DNA from: Castellaniella sp034674885
Lineage (GTDB): Bacteria; Pseudomonadota; Gammaproteobacteria; Burkholderiales; Burkholderiaceae_B
Assembly (NCBI RefSeq): GCF_034674885.1
Contig: NZ_JAUCDS010000008.1
Span: forward strand, 1-64,000
DNA: 64,000 nt
Direction: 5' to 3'
Below, one piece after another: positions 1 through 9,800 of the stretch. Position numbers and translations under genes: made by a program. The notes under the pieces were generated by a model that had not been told where the DNA came from, did no database searches, and was given only the letters and a program-made list of their open reading frames with translations. The first letter of the stretch is position 1. Each line of letters starts with the position of its first letter.

Positions 1-3000
1 GGCACATCGTCCACAATCGTCACCTGCAAGGTGCCGCTGTCCGTGCTGCCACCCTTGCCCGTCACCCCCACCACAACGCTGTCGCCAACCGTGTTGTTGC
101 CATTGGCATCGGGGTGCGTCTGCGCCCCAGACAGCGTGTAGCTGTAGGTGATCTCCACCGACTTGCCATCGGCAGACACCGTGTGGCCCGTCACCTCCAA
201 CACGCCCTTGCCGGTATCCACCGTCTTGCCGTTCAGATCGGCCAGGCTATAGGTATCGGTACCCAGCGTCACGCTGGCCACCCCATCGGTGGCAGTCACC
301 GTGATCGTGCCCGTCGTCGCCTCGCGGCCATCGCTATTGTTGGTCGAGTCGCCATCGGCCATCTCGCCCGTACCCGCAGGCAGGCCCGCCTCATACACCT
401 TGCCCGCATCCGGGCCGGCCCCCGCATCAAAGCTCACACCCGCCGTGTCAGCAGCGCCATTAACTGTAATTTCCAGCTTTGCCGGAGCATTATCCCCATC
501 GCCATCGACTAGGCTGTAGGTGAAGACATCCTTAGGATGGTCACCCTCGCCCAGCGCCTGCAATGCCGAATAGCGAGAATCTTCCATGGTCGCCAAGGTG
601 TACGTATAGTGGCCATCTGAGTAGATGGTCAAATCCCCATAAGCTCCCTTGATGCTCACGCTGCCACCGAATGGCACAGAAGCATGATCCATACTGGAAT
701 CGGATGCGATTTCCGACACTCGCGCGCCGTCTGCACCTTGCGTATCTACATGGTCACCAGCCGTCGCACCGGTGATACCAAGCACATTACCCGTCACCGA
801 GGTGCCGTCCTCGCCAATTGCATTGGCATCGTCGGCGGCCTGCGGCGCATCGTCCACGATCCGGATGTTCAGATCCTGCGTCGGGTTCACATCCCCGTCC
901 ACATCCTTGGCCACCACAGTGAAGCCATCGGTCGTCGAGGCACCATCCACTGCCGGCGCATTAACCAGCGTGTAGCTGTAGGTCACCGTGATCGTGCCAT
1001 CGGCCGCCTGGCTGTAGCCGGTGAGTTCCATCGTGCCGTACTGCGTCGTCACCGTCTGATGCGTCGCACTCAGCGCCTCCAGCGCCGCCTTGCTCAGCAC
1101 CAGCGTGGCCGGGTTGCCGCCCGCATCCGTGTAGCCCAGCGTCACCGCTTCGCTGACATGCAGTCCGTCGAGCGCCTTCACCGTGAACGACCCGGCGGCC
1201 GCCAGGTCCGCCGCATTGGGTGCGCTGCCGCTGGCCAGCCCGCTTTCAAAGACCGTGTTATCCGTCGTCGTGCCATGCACCGGATTGCCCGTCTCCGTCG
1301 GCGGCACCACTACCGTCACGCCATCGTCGGCCCCGGTCACCGTGATCGTCAGGTCAGCCGAGGACTGGTCATTGTCGCCATCGGTCAGCGTGTACTTGAA
1401 GACTTCATCGACCTGCTGGCCCTCGGCCAGGCCCTGCAGCGCCAGGTAGCGCGGGTCGCCTTCAGCGGCCAGCGTATAGGTGTACTGGCCCTGCGCATCA
1501 ATCGTCAGGTCGCCATACTGGCCATGGAACACCGTCGCGCCGCTGTCGGCCACCGCCGAACTGCCCGCCGCGCTCGGCTCTTGAACGCCCGTCACCTTGG
1601 CGCCATCGGCGCCTTGCGTATCGAGGGCATCCCCCGCCGTCGCGCCTGTGGCGCCCAACACGTTGCCCGTCACCGAAGTGCCGCTCTCGCCAATCGCATT
1701 GGCATCGTCGGCAGCCACCGGCGCATCATCCACGATCCGGATGTTCAGATCCTGCGTCGGGTTCACATCCCCATCCACATCCTTGGCCATCACCGTGAAG
1801 CCATCGGTCGTCGAGGCGCCATCCACCGTCGGCGCATTGACCAGCGTGTAGCTGTAGGTCACCGTGATCGTGCCATCGGCCGCCTGGCTGTAGCCGGTGA
1901 GTTCCATCGTGCCGTACTGCGTCGTCACCGTCTGATGCGTCGCACTCAGCGCCTCCAGCGCCGCCTTGCTCAGCACCAGCGTGGCCGGGTTGCCGCCCGC
2001 ATCCGTGTAGCCCAGCGTCACCGCTTCGCTGACATGCAGTCCGTCGAGCGCCTTCACCGTGAACGACCCGGCGGCCGCCAGGTCCGCCGCATTGGGTGCG
2101 CTGCCGCTGGCCAGCCCGCTTTCAAAGACCGTGTTATCCGTCGTCGTGCCATGCACCGGATTGCCCGTCTCCGTCGGCGGCACCACTACCGTCACGCCAT
2201 CGTCGGCCCCGGTCACCGTGATCGTCAGGTCAGCCGAGGACTGGTCATTGTCGCCATCGGTCAGCGTGTACTTGAAGACTTCATCGACCTGCTGGCCCTC
2301 GGCCAGGCCCTGCAGCGCCAGGTAGCGCGGGTCGCCTTCAGCGGCCAGCGTATAGGTGTACTGGCCCTGCGCATCAATCGTCAGGTCGCCATACTGGCCA
2401 TGGAACACCGTCGCGCCGCTGTCGGCCACCGCCGAACTGCCCGCCGCGCCGGGTTCCTGGACACCGGTCACCTTGGCGCCATCGGCGCCCTGCGTGTCAG
2501 CCACATCGCCGGCGGACGCCCCGGCAGCCCCCAGCACATTGCCAGTTACCGAACTGCCGTCCTCTCCGATCGCATTGACATCCGGATTGGCTACCGGCAC
2601 CGTGTCCGTAATGTTCGCCACCAGATCCGACGAGGCGGTCCTTCCCTGGTCATCGACCACGGTGATGCCGATGGAGTCGAGCACCGACTCGCCGTCGCCT
2701 TGCCGATGGTCCTGCGCCCCGTCGGAGGTATAGCGATAAGAGACTTCGCCTGTAGCCGGGTTATAGCCAGTGATCACCAGCAACCCGCGGTCGGTGTCAA
2801 TTTCGATCGGAGTCCCGGATGAAGCCAGCAACTGGGCCAGGGTGACAGACTGACTGGCGCCAGCCGGAGCGGCTGCGCCACCCGGCGTGCCGGTTTCTCC
2901 GGCAAAATCGAATACCAATGACTGCAGCCCACCTGCTGCCGTGAAATTGAACGTGCCTTCGATCCCAACCCCTGTATCCGATTCCACGATACTGAAATTA

Positions 3001-3587
3001 CCAGGAACAGCCACAGGTGGTTGACCATCCCCACCCGGCTGATCATTCGTATCCGGAATATCAATGGTCGGCCCGGCCGGCAGCGGCGCCACAGTGCCAT
3101 CCGGCGCTGGCGCCGCCCCACCCAACTGCACGAATTCCGGCGTTTCCAGACCCGGACGCGGGTAAGCCAGAGCCAACGGGGTCACCGTCTCCACGATGCT
3201 GGACAAGCGCGTGAAGCTGGCGCCGCCGCCACCGCCTCCGGTCAGGACGGCGGCGGTCGGATCCAGGACTGCGAACGGGTCTTGCCCGGCATCCAGCGCG
3301 GCCAGGACCTGATCGGCCACGGGATCAGCGGGCGGGGTCACGGCGTTGTCGGCCGGTTGCGGCTGGGCAGCGGCCAAGTCGTCGGACACCAGCATGTCGG
3401 TGTTCTGGCCGACGATGACCGGCGGCACGCCGGTAGCCTGCAGGGTCACGCTGGCGCCGCCGTCCGTCAGGATGTGGGCATCGACGGGCACGCGCATGCC
3501 TTCGTGCAGCGCGATCAGTTGCCCATCGGCATTGCGCATCCAGGCCTTGCCAGTGACGTGAGTGATCAGGACGGTATCGGTAGCCAT
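1..3587 (-). CDS. Giant LapA-type adhesin 1, N-terminal part (gene runs off the left edge)
   Basis: The minus-strand frame starting at ATG 3587 stays open to base 1, giving at least 1195 residues; the C-terminus lies outside the window. Residues 1 to about 150 form a retention module nearly identical to those of the next two genes, beginning MATDTVLITH and containing LDPTAAV followed by a Gly-rich linker. In LapA-type adhesins this module stalls in the outer-membrane channel and LapG cuts at a double alanine. The rest is Bap/VCBS-like repeats with phrases such as GQYGDLTIDAQGQYTYTL and DGDNDQSSADLTITV. Two 292-aa units are almost identical (see the repeat entry). The protein is probably exported by the type I system encoded upstream and retained on the surface. 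No strong Shine-Dalgarno is visible, but the start matches its paralogues exactly. Confidence 0.9.
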   Translation of the reverse strand, partial: MATDTVLITHVTGKAWMRNADGQLIALHEGMRVPVDAHILTDGGASVTLQATGVPPVIVGQNTDMLVSDDLAAAQPQPADNAVTPPADPVADQVLAALDAGQDPFAVLDPTAAVLTGGGGGGASFTRLSSIVETVTPLALAYPRPGLETPEFVQLGGAAPAPDGTVAPLPAGPTIDIPDTNDQPGGDGQPPVAVPGNFSIVESDTGVGIEGTFNFTAAGGLQSLVFDFAGETGTPGGAAAPAGASQSVTLAQLLASSGTPIEIDTDRGLLVITGYNPATGEVSYRYTSDGAQDHRQGDGESVLDSIGITVVDDQGRTASSDLVANITDTVPVANPDVNAIGEDGSSVTGNVLGAAGASAGDVADTQGADGAKVTGVQEPGAAGSSAVADSGATVFHGQYGDLTIDAQGQYTYTLAAEGDPRYLALQGLAEGQQVDEVFKYTLTDGDNDQSSADLTITVTGADDGVTVVVPPTETGNPVHGTTTDNTVFESGLASGSAPNAADLAAAGSFTVKALDGLHVSEAVTLGYTDAGGNPATLVLSKAALEALSATHQTVTTQYGTMELTGYSQAADGTITVTYSYTLVNAPTVDGASTTDGFTVMAKDVDGDVNPTQDLNIRIVDDAPVAADDANAIGESGTSVTGNVLGATGATAGDALDTQGADGAKVTGVQEPSAAGSSAVADSGATVFHGQYGDLTIDAQGQYTYTLAAEGDPRYLALQGLAEGQQVDEVFKYTLTDGDNDQSSADLTITVTGADDGVTVVVPPTETGNPVHGTTTDNTVFESGLASGSAPNAADLAAAGSFTVKALDGLHVSEAVTLGYTDAGGNPATLVLSKAALEALSATHQTVTTQYGTMELTGYSQAADGTITVTYSYTLVNAPAVDGASTTDGFTVVAKDVDGDVNPTQDLNIRIVDDAPQAADDANAIGEDGTSVTGNVLGITGATAGDHVDTQGADGARVSEIASDSSMDHASVPFGGSVSIKGAYGDLTIYSDGHYTYTLATMEDSRYSALQALGEGDHPKDVFTYSLVDGDGDNAPAKLEITVNGAADTAGVSFDAGAGPDAGKVYEAGLPAGTGEMADGDSTNNSDGREATTGTITVTATDGVASVTLGTDTYSLADLNGKTVDTGKGVLEVTGHTVSADGKSVEITYSYTLSGAQTHPDANGNNTVGDSVVVGVTGKGGSTDSGTLQVTIVDDV
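846..2592 (-). repeat. Tandem 876-bp (292-aa) repeat inside adhesin 1
   Basis: The segment near 846-1716 recurs at 1722-2592 with an offset of exactly 876 bp, which keeps the reading frame. From about 964-1572 compared with 1840-2448 I see no base difference; towards both ends of the unit differences accumulate. Each unit encodes a VCBS-like domain plus its linker. The near identity points to recent duplication or ongoing gene conversion, as is common in large adhesins. Confidence 0.9.
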
Positions 3588-3665
3588 GGTGGGGTTCCCC
3601 AGAGGTGGAATTCGGTCATGCCTGCCAGGGCGCATCCAAACGCCATGGCGGCCATCATAGGGAAG

Positions 3666-3712
3666 ATGCTACCGATGTAAAAAAATGCTGCCTATTGGCG
3701 GGTCGGCCAATA
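3666..3712 (-). promoter_or_regulatory. Putative promoter and regulator site of adhesin 1
   Basis: A perfect inverted repeat TATTGGC-N6-GCCAATA lies at 3693-3712, about 106 bp upstream of the ATG. Read on the minus strand, a TAGCAT hexamer (3666-3671) follows 21 bp later and could be the -10 box. The dyad would then be centred near -42, where a class II activator would sit in place of a -35 box. The same pair occurs before adhesins 2 and 3. Binding by the adjacent LuxR-type protein is inference. Confidence 0.5.
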
Positions 3713-3797
3713 AAGGAGAATTTGAGGTAGGTGGTAACCCGTAGCGGGCACTATCAACGCAACTGGATGAGTTGTGCTGCCGACATTCAAAGGGGAA

Positions 3798-3831
3798 CGC
3801 CCGCGCCCCGGAAACACCGGGAGCGCGGGCG
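3798..3831 (-). terminator. Hairpin downstream of adhesin 2
   Basis: A GC-rich stem (left arm from CGCCCGCGC, right arm ending GCGCGGGCG, one bulge, loop AAACA) begins 22 bp after the stop of adhesin 2. The T-tract is weak (TTCCCCTTT), so this may be only a partial terminator. Confidence 0.5.
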
Positions 3832-3853
3832 CGGGGCCTGCGTAGAGTACCGC

Positions 3854-6800
3854 TTAGCTGGGATCGACCTTCAGCTTGCCATCGTTGATCAGACTGTTGA
3901 TGAGGGCTGCCTGATCACCGCCATGACCGACCGTCAGGTCCACGTTGTCGATGACGATCTGCTGAGTCACATGATCGGCTGCCGTTCCGTCCGCATTGAC
4001 CTTCACATCGATGAAGGTCTTGTGGCCATCACCGCTGACGTTCAAATACTGCGTCAGATCGCCATGGTCGCCCGGCGTGGCACCGTCGACATGGCCCTTA
4101 AGCAAGTCGCTGAGATCCAAGAGGTCTTTGCCATTGGCGCCGGCGGCATCCACGCCAAAGTCCATCACGTGATCCACGGCCGCGGGCTGGCCGGCTGCAG
4201 CCTGGTCACCAAGCTTCCAGACGAAGACGTCGTCGCCAGCCCCGCCATACAGCGTATCGTTGCCGGCCCCGCCGATCAGGGTATCGTTACCGCCCTGGCC
4301 GTAGAGGGTGTCATTCCCGGCGCCGCCATCCAGAGTGTCATTCCCGCCCCGGACATCGCCCGCAACGTTGAACTGATCGGAATGGCCCTTGATGTAGTCG
4401 TAGATGTCCTGGTTCGAGGCATCGTGACCCAGGTCAACCTTCAGGAACGCCTTCAGCGCAGCCAGGCCCGAGCCGTCCGGCAGATTATCCGGACGCCCTG
4501 CCCAGGTCAGACCATCGGTGTTGATGACGTCGCCGAACAGAATATCGTTGCCGTCGCCGCCCGACAGGGTGTCATTGCTGACAGGCAAGGGATCGATGCT
4601 GTCCGGCCCGCCGCCCTGCAAAGCGGCATTCAGGCCGTCGGCATCGTTGACGATGTCGACTTGGCCGGCGTCGGCATGGACCCAGCTGCCATCCTGGAGC
4701 TGAACCCACTGCGGGTTGGTGACATCCGTATTATCGAAAAACTGCAGGATGTTCTCATTGACACCCGCGCCGATTCCGATCGCATGGACCTCACCGTAAC
4801 CGGCAACCCGCTGATAGTCGTCCAGAGCGTTGGCTACATCGCCATAGTTGGTATAGCTGCCACCGCCTTCACCAATATGCGTCGTGGGATTCCCGTCTGT
4901 CAGGAAGAACGTCAAGTCCTTGTAGCTGGCATCGGACGGCAGCGACTGGAACCAGTCCCCCGTCTGCTTGAAGGCATCTTCGTAGTTGGTCGCACCATCA
5001 GCCACCAGATCGTCGATTTTGTCGATCAGGGTCGCCAATTTTGTGGCATCAAGATCATTGAACACATAGCCCGACTGCCCATGCTTCGGCGTGACGTCCG
5101 TCGCACTCTCGCCAAACCCGATCAAGGCTACATTCACCTTGCCGTCGTGACCTGCAAGCTGGGTCGCCAGGTTCTTCAGCGCTTCCTGGACGAGCTCCAT
5201 ACGAGACATTGCCTGGGTTTCAAAATGGCTGGTATCAACCCAATGCCCTTGCAAGAACCCCGTCCATTTCCACTCTTTGCTCTCCACCCAGACCTCCTTG
5301 GTCTGGCCAGAGTCCTCGGCCATCGAGCCGGACGTATCCACCACCAGCGCGATGTTGTAGTTCTGGCCCGGCCGCACCGTGACGTCGGCCCCGCCCGGAT
5401 CGCCCAGCAGGATGTCGTTGCCGACATTTCCGGCCAGAACGTTCTGGTCATTGGTGCCGGTCACCAGCTTGTCGCCGACCAGGTGGATGTCCACCGTCGC
5501 GGTGTCCGTACCGCCCTTGCCGTCGGCGACCTGCACCGTCAACGTGTCGGTCTGCTCCTTGCCAAACAGGTCACCGACCTTCGAACCGTCGACCTGGATT
5601 TCCCCAGTCGCGGCATCGATGCTGTAGGCGCCGTCTCCGTTGCCGCCAGTGATCTGGTAGCTCAGGGTATCGCCATCAACGTCGTGCGCCTGCACCTCGC
5701 CCACGGCTGACGAGCCGTCATGCGGATCCGCAGCCGTGAAGGCGTAGGCGTCGCTGTTCGGCGGCGTATCGGCCGTGTCGGCGCCGCTGAGGAACTCGGG
5801 CGGCGTGTTGGCCTTGGTTGTGACATCGAACGAAGTCGTCACAGAATCGCCGTCACCATCCTTGCCAGTGACGTGGACTGTGAAGTCAGGCGCAACGACA
5901 TGCGCCGAGGTGTATTGAAGATCACCATCAAACCCGACCTTGATATTTCCCTGGCCCGTCACATCCACCTGATCAAACGCCAGCCCGCCCAACTGCTCGC
6001 TTGTGACAGCGATGGTCGAGTGATTCTGATCGACAGGAAGATAGAGCGTCTTGACAAACTCGCCGTCGTTATACAGATCGACTTTGACGGAGCCGCCATC
6101 CCATACCTTCTTTACCGACAAGCTGAAGTCGGATACTGGCTCTTTGAAGACGATCTGGAACTGTTCGCCCGACTGGAATTGCCCGCCGTTATCAATCCCG
6201 AATCCATTCGCGGTACTTGCATTCAGATCACCGCCACTCAACGCACGCACCTGTACGTCATCCCCCCACTGATAATGATCCGTCGGCGAGTTGGAGAGTG
6301 GGTAGCCTCCGACCGGAGGCAGAGTGTCTTTTCCTGCCAGCACGTAATGCTGATCAACTGAGTAAGTGCCGCTGCCATTCAGCGTAACGGTATACAGCGG
6401 CGTACCCGAATGGCCGGAAGCAAAAATATCCGCCGTCTTTCCATCATCGCTGATCCGCGCCTCGTAGCCTTGGGGCAAGCCATCGATTTTGGTGATGTCC
6501 AGTGATGCGCCATTGACATCCGCGCCCGTATGGAAGATCAGCACACCGGACTCGTCACCCACGCCGTTGGTCAGCGTGACATCGGTGACCTGGCCGAATT
6601 CGGGACTGTCATCTTCGATATTGATCGTCAAGGTGCCACTATTGCTGCCGCCATGATTATCGGAGACCTGCACGCCGATGCCCAGGGACAGCACATCTTC
6701 CACACCATGCCCCGGGGTCCCTTGATCGGGGTGATCGATCTGGCCCGACAGCGTGACGGTGTAGGCACCGGCATCTGTGATCGTCACGGTGACCACAGGA

Positions 6801-9800
6801 ACGCCATCCACCGTACCGATCAAGGTGTGATCGCTATCCGACAAAGCCCAGACGACCGGCTTGCCCTGGGAAGCCAACGCATCGTCCGCCGGCTTCACCA
6901 GAGTGACCGTATGCGTGTCGCCGCTATCCTGGTCGGTGATGGCCAGTGTACCGGTCCTGACTGTCTTATCGGTCGTATCCCTGGCTGCATCCGGCAGATC
7001 GTCCTGCAGCCCATAGGGCAGCAGACCCTCTTCGGAAACAGCTGTCGCGCCATCGGTGATGGTGGGCGCGTGATTGAGTTCAGGCAGGCTGATGGTGATC
7101 CGCCCGACCGACGGATCGCCATCGGCATCCGTCACGGTGTAGGAAAGCGGTAGCGAGGTCAAGTGCTGGCCACTCTCGTTGGTCAAGGACTTGTACTCAA
7201 AGAATTCCCATTTGCCAGTCGCGGGGGACAGGATCAACTGGAAGGCCAGCTGGTCGCCAACCATGCCGGTCATCACCGTGCCGTTGCCGCTCATCGTAAC
7301 GGCGACGAGCTGGCCATCCGCCCGGATGCTGCCGTCCGCAGGCAGATTCCAGTGGGCGCCGCCCGCGCCATCAGCACCGTACTGGTAGTCGAACTCGCCC
7401 GTGCCATACGCCAGCGCCCGCGGCAACTCGGAACCGCCGAAAGTGATGCTCTTGACAGCGAAATCACTGTTATCGTCGAAGTTGGTATTACCATTGCTGG
7501 TCGCCCGGAACACCAGCGTGTCGAAACCACCGAAGCTGTCGGCATTGAAATCCGCCGCATAGTTGCCAGACCCGGCGTTGGAATCGAAGGCCTGCTGACC
7601 AACCCTGACGCCGCCCCGCCAGAATTCGACAACGCCTGATTCGAGTTCGCCGCCGAACATAACGGAGAATTCCACATGGGCGCTGTAGGCGACCTTGCCG
7701 TCCTGCAGGGCGACGGTCAGGGTTTCGGAAGCATTCTGGCCGTCCTCGAAGTTCCGAAAATCGACCTCGCCGGGCAGGACGTGATAGGGCTCACCCGCGC
7801 TGATCACACCCAGGCCATTGCCGGACTGTTGAACGCCCGCGTCGATCAAGGTGGAATCCGCATCCGAGGTGAACCCCTTGGCCGTGACGAGGATGGCGCC
7901 GCCATTGAAGCTCAGCTCATTGCCGGAGGCATTCCCCGCGAAATCCACGGTCCCGACATAGACGTCCGGAATGCCATCCGTACTCACGGAACCTTGGGCA
8001 TCAGGTGTACCGATATTGGGGCTGTCGTCCTCGACGCGCACCGTGATGGAAGAATGCGTCACGCCACCCGGCTGATGATCGTCCACCGTCAACGGAATGT
8101 GCAGGTTCAGCACGTCTTCGGCCGCATTAGCTGTGATCGGATGATCAATGGCGCCCTTCAGAGTTACCTCGTACGTGTACTGTCCGTTAGGCTGACCACC
8201 CGTCATCTCCGGAACCAGCTTAATCTCGATGATGTCCTGGCGAACACCATCAATCATCACATAGCCGTTCAACACATGACCACTGGGGTTGGGGTCCCAC
8301 TGGATGTCCTGCCCATGTGAGGTCAATGCTTGCGCTGCCCCCCCCACATCCTGGGTTGCCGTTACACCGGTTCCATCCCCCAAGGACACTGAAGCAGTCG
8401 ATACCGCCGTATCTACATCCGCGACGGTGAACGAGCCCGACGCGGCAAGCGCGTCGGTCTGGTCGCCGCTGGGAACATTGTTTCCATAGCCAGCGATACC
8501 GTCGTCGTAATTGCCGCCGGCCGCCGTCAGGCCTTCCTCGGAAACGACCACTCGACCGCCATCCTGGCCAAAGGTGAGCGTGGGCGCGTCGTTGGTGCCC
8601 TTGACCGTGATCGTCAGTGTCGCCGTGGATGTATCGCCGTCATTGTCCTTCAGCGTGTAGGTGATCGCAAAGTTACGCGTCTCGCCCTGGGCCAATGCCT
8701 GGGTCGCGTCCTTGCCGCTGTCCAGCACGAACACCCAGCCGCCTGCGGGCCCCAAGGTCAGGTGACCATAATCGGACAGGCTGGCGCCACCAGGCACCGC
8801 ATTGCCATCGACATCCACCTGGATCGCATTGCCGCCATTCCACTGGAAGCCGTGCACGACGTCCTTCGGACCATCCGCACCCCAGCCAGTGTCGTTGGAC
8901 AGCACGTTGCCCGTCAGGACCGCCGCCAGACCCTGAGAATCCTCGACAACCTTGCCGCCATCGTCCTTGACGGCCAGCGGGCTGTCGTCCTGGATGTTCA
9001 CGGTCAGATTGCCCGTGGTCGTGACATGCCCATCCCACACCAGGATCGGCACCCCAATGTTCAGGGAATCCTCGATACCCTGGATCGGATGATCGAGCGG
9101 CGCCAACAGCTTCACGTCGTAGGAATAGGAACCATTGCCGTTGTCGTGCAGCGTGATCTTGATCACGTCCTCGCCGACGAACTTCCCGCCAACTCGCCCG
9201 GTCAGCGTCTGCCCGTCGGCGGATACCAGCCAGTGCACGGTCTGCTCGTTCGAGGTCAGGGCTTCCGACGGCTTGCCCAGCTTCACCGTCAGCGCATCGC
9301 CCACGTCCACATCATGGACCGTGAAGGTGCCGCCATCCTTGGCGCTGTCGGTCGTATCCGGGGTACCGGCGCCGTCCGGAATGCCAGCGCCATGCGGCGG
9401 CAGCGGGAACGGGAACCCGGCCCTGAGCCCCTCTTCCGACACAGCTGCATTCGCATCAGCACCATCGACACCACCAAACGTGATCGTCGGCGCATCGTTC
9501 GTGCCATTGACCGTGACAGTCAAGGTCGTGGTCGCGGTATCGTCGTCTGCGTCCTTCAGCGTGTAGCTGAACACGTCATCAGCCGTTTTGCCCTGTCCCA
9601 GGGCCTGCACGGCATCGTACCGGGCATCCTCAGGATCACTGACCAAGGTATAGACATAGGAACCATCAGCATTCAGGACCAGATCGCCGTAAGCGCCATG
9701 AATGATCTCCCCTACTCCGGCAGTCAGCGCGGTATCGCCCGCATTGCCTGTCGCCACCCCCGCCACAACCGTGACATCGGCGCCAATCGAATCAGCGGCG

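Noticed and set aside
684..2822. Long plus-strand open frame of 712 codons
   Set aside because: It is antisense to adhesin 1 and has no protein-like features beyond a mirror of the repeats; high GC leaves such frames open by chance.
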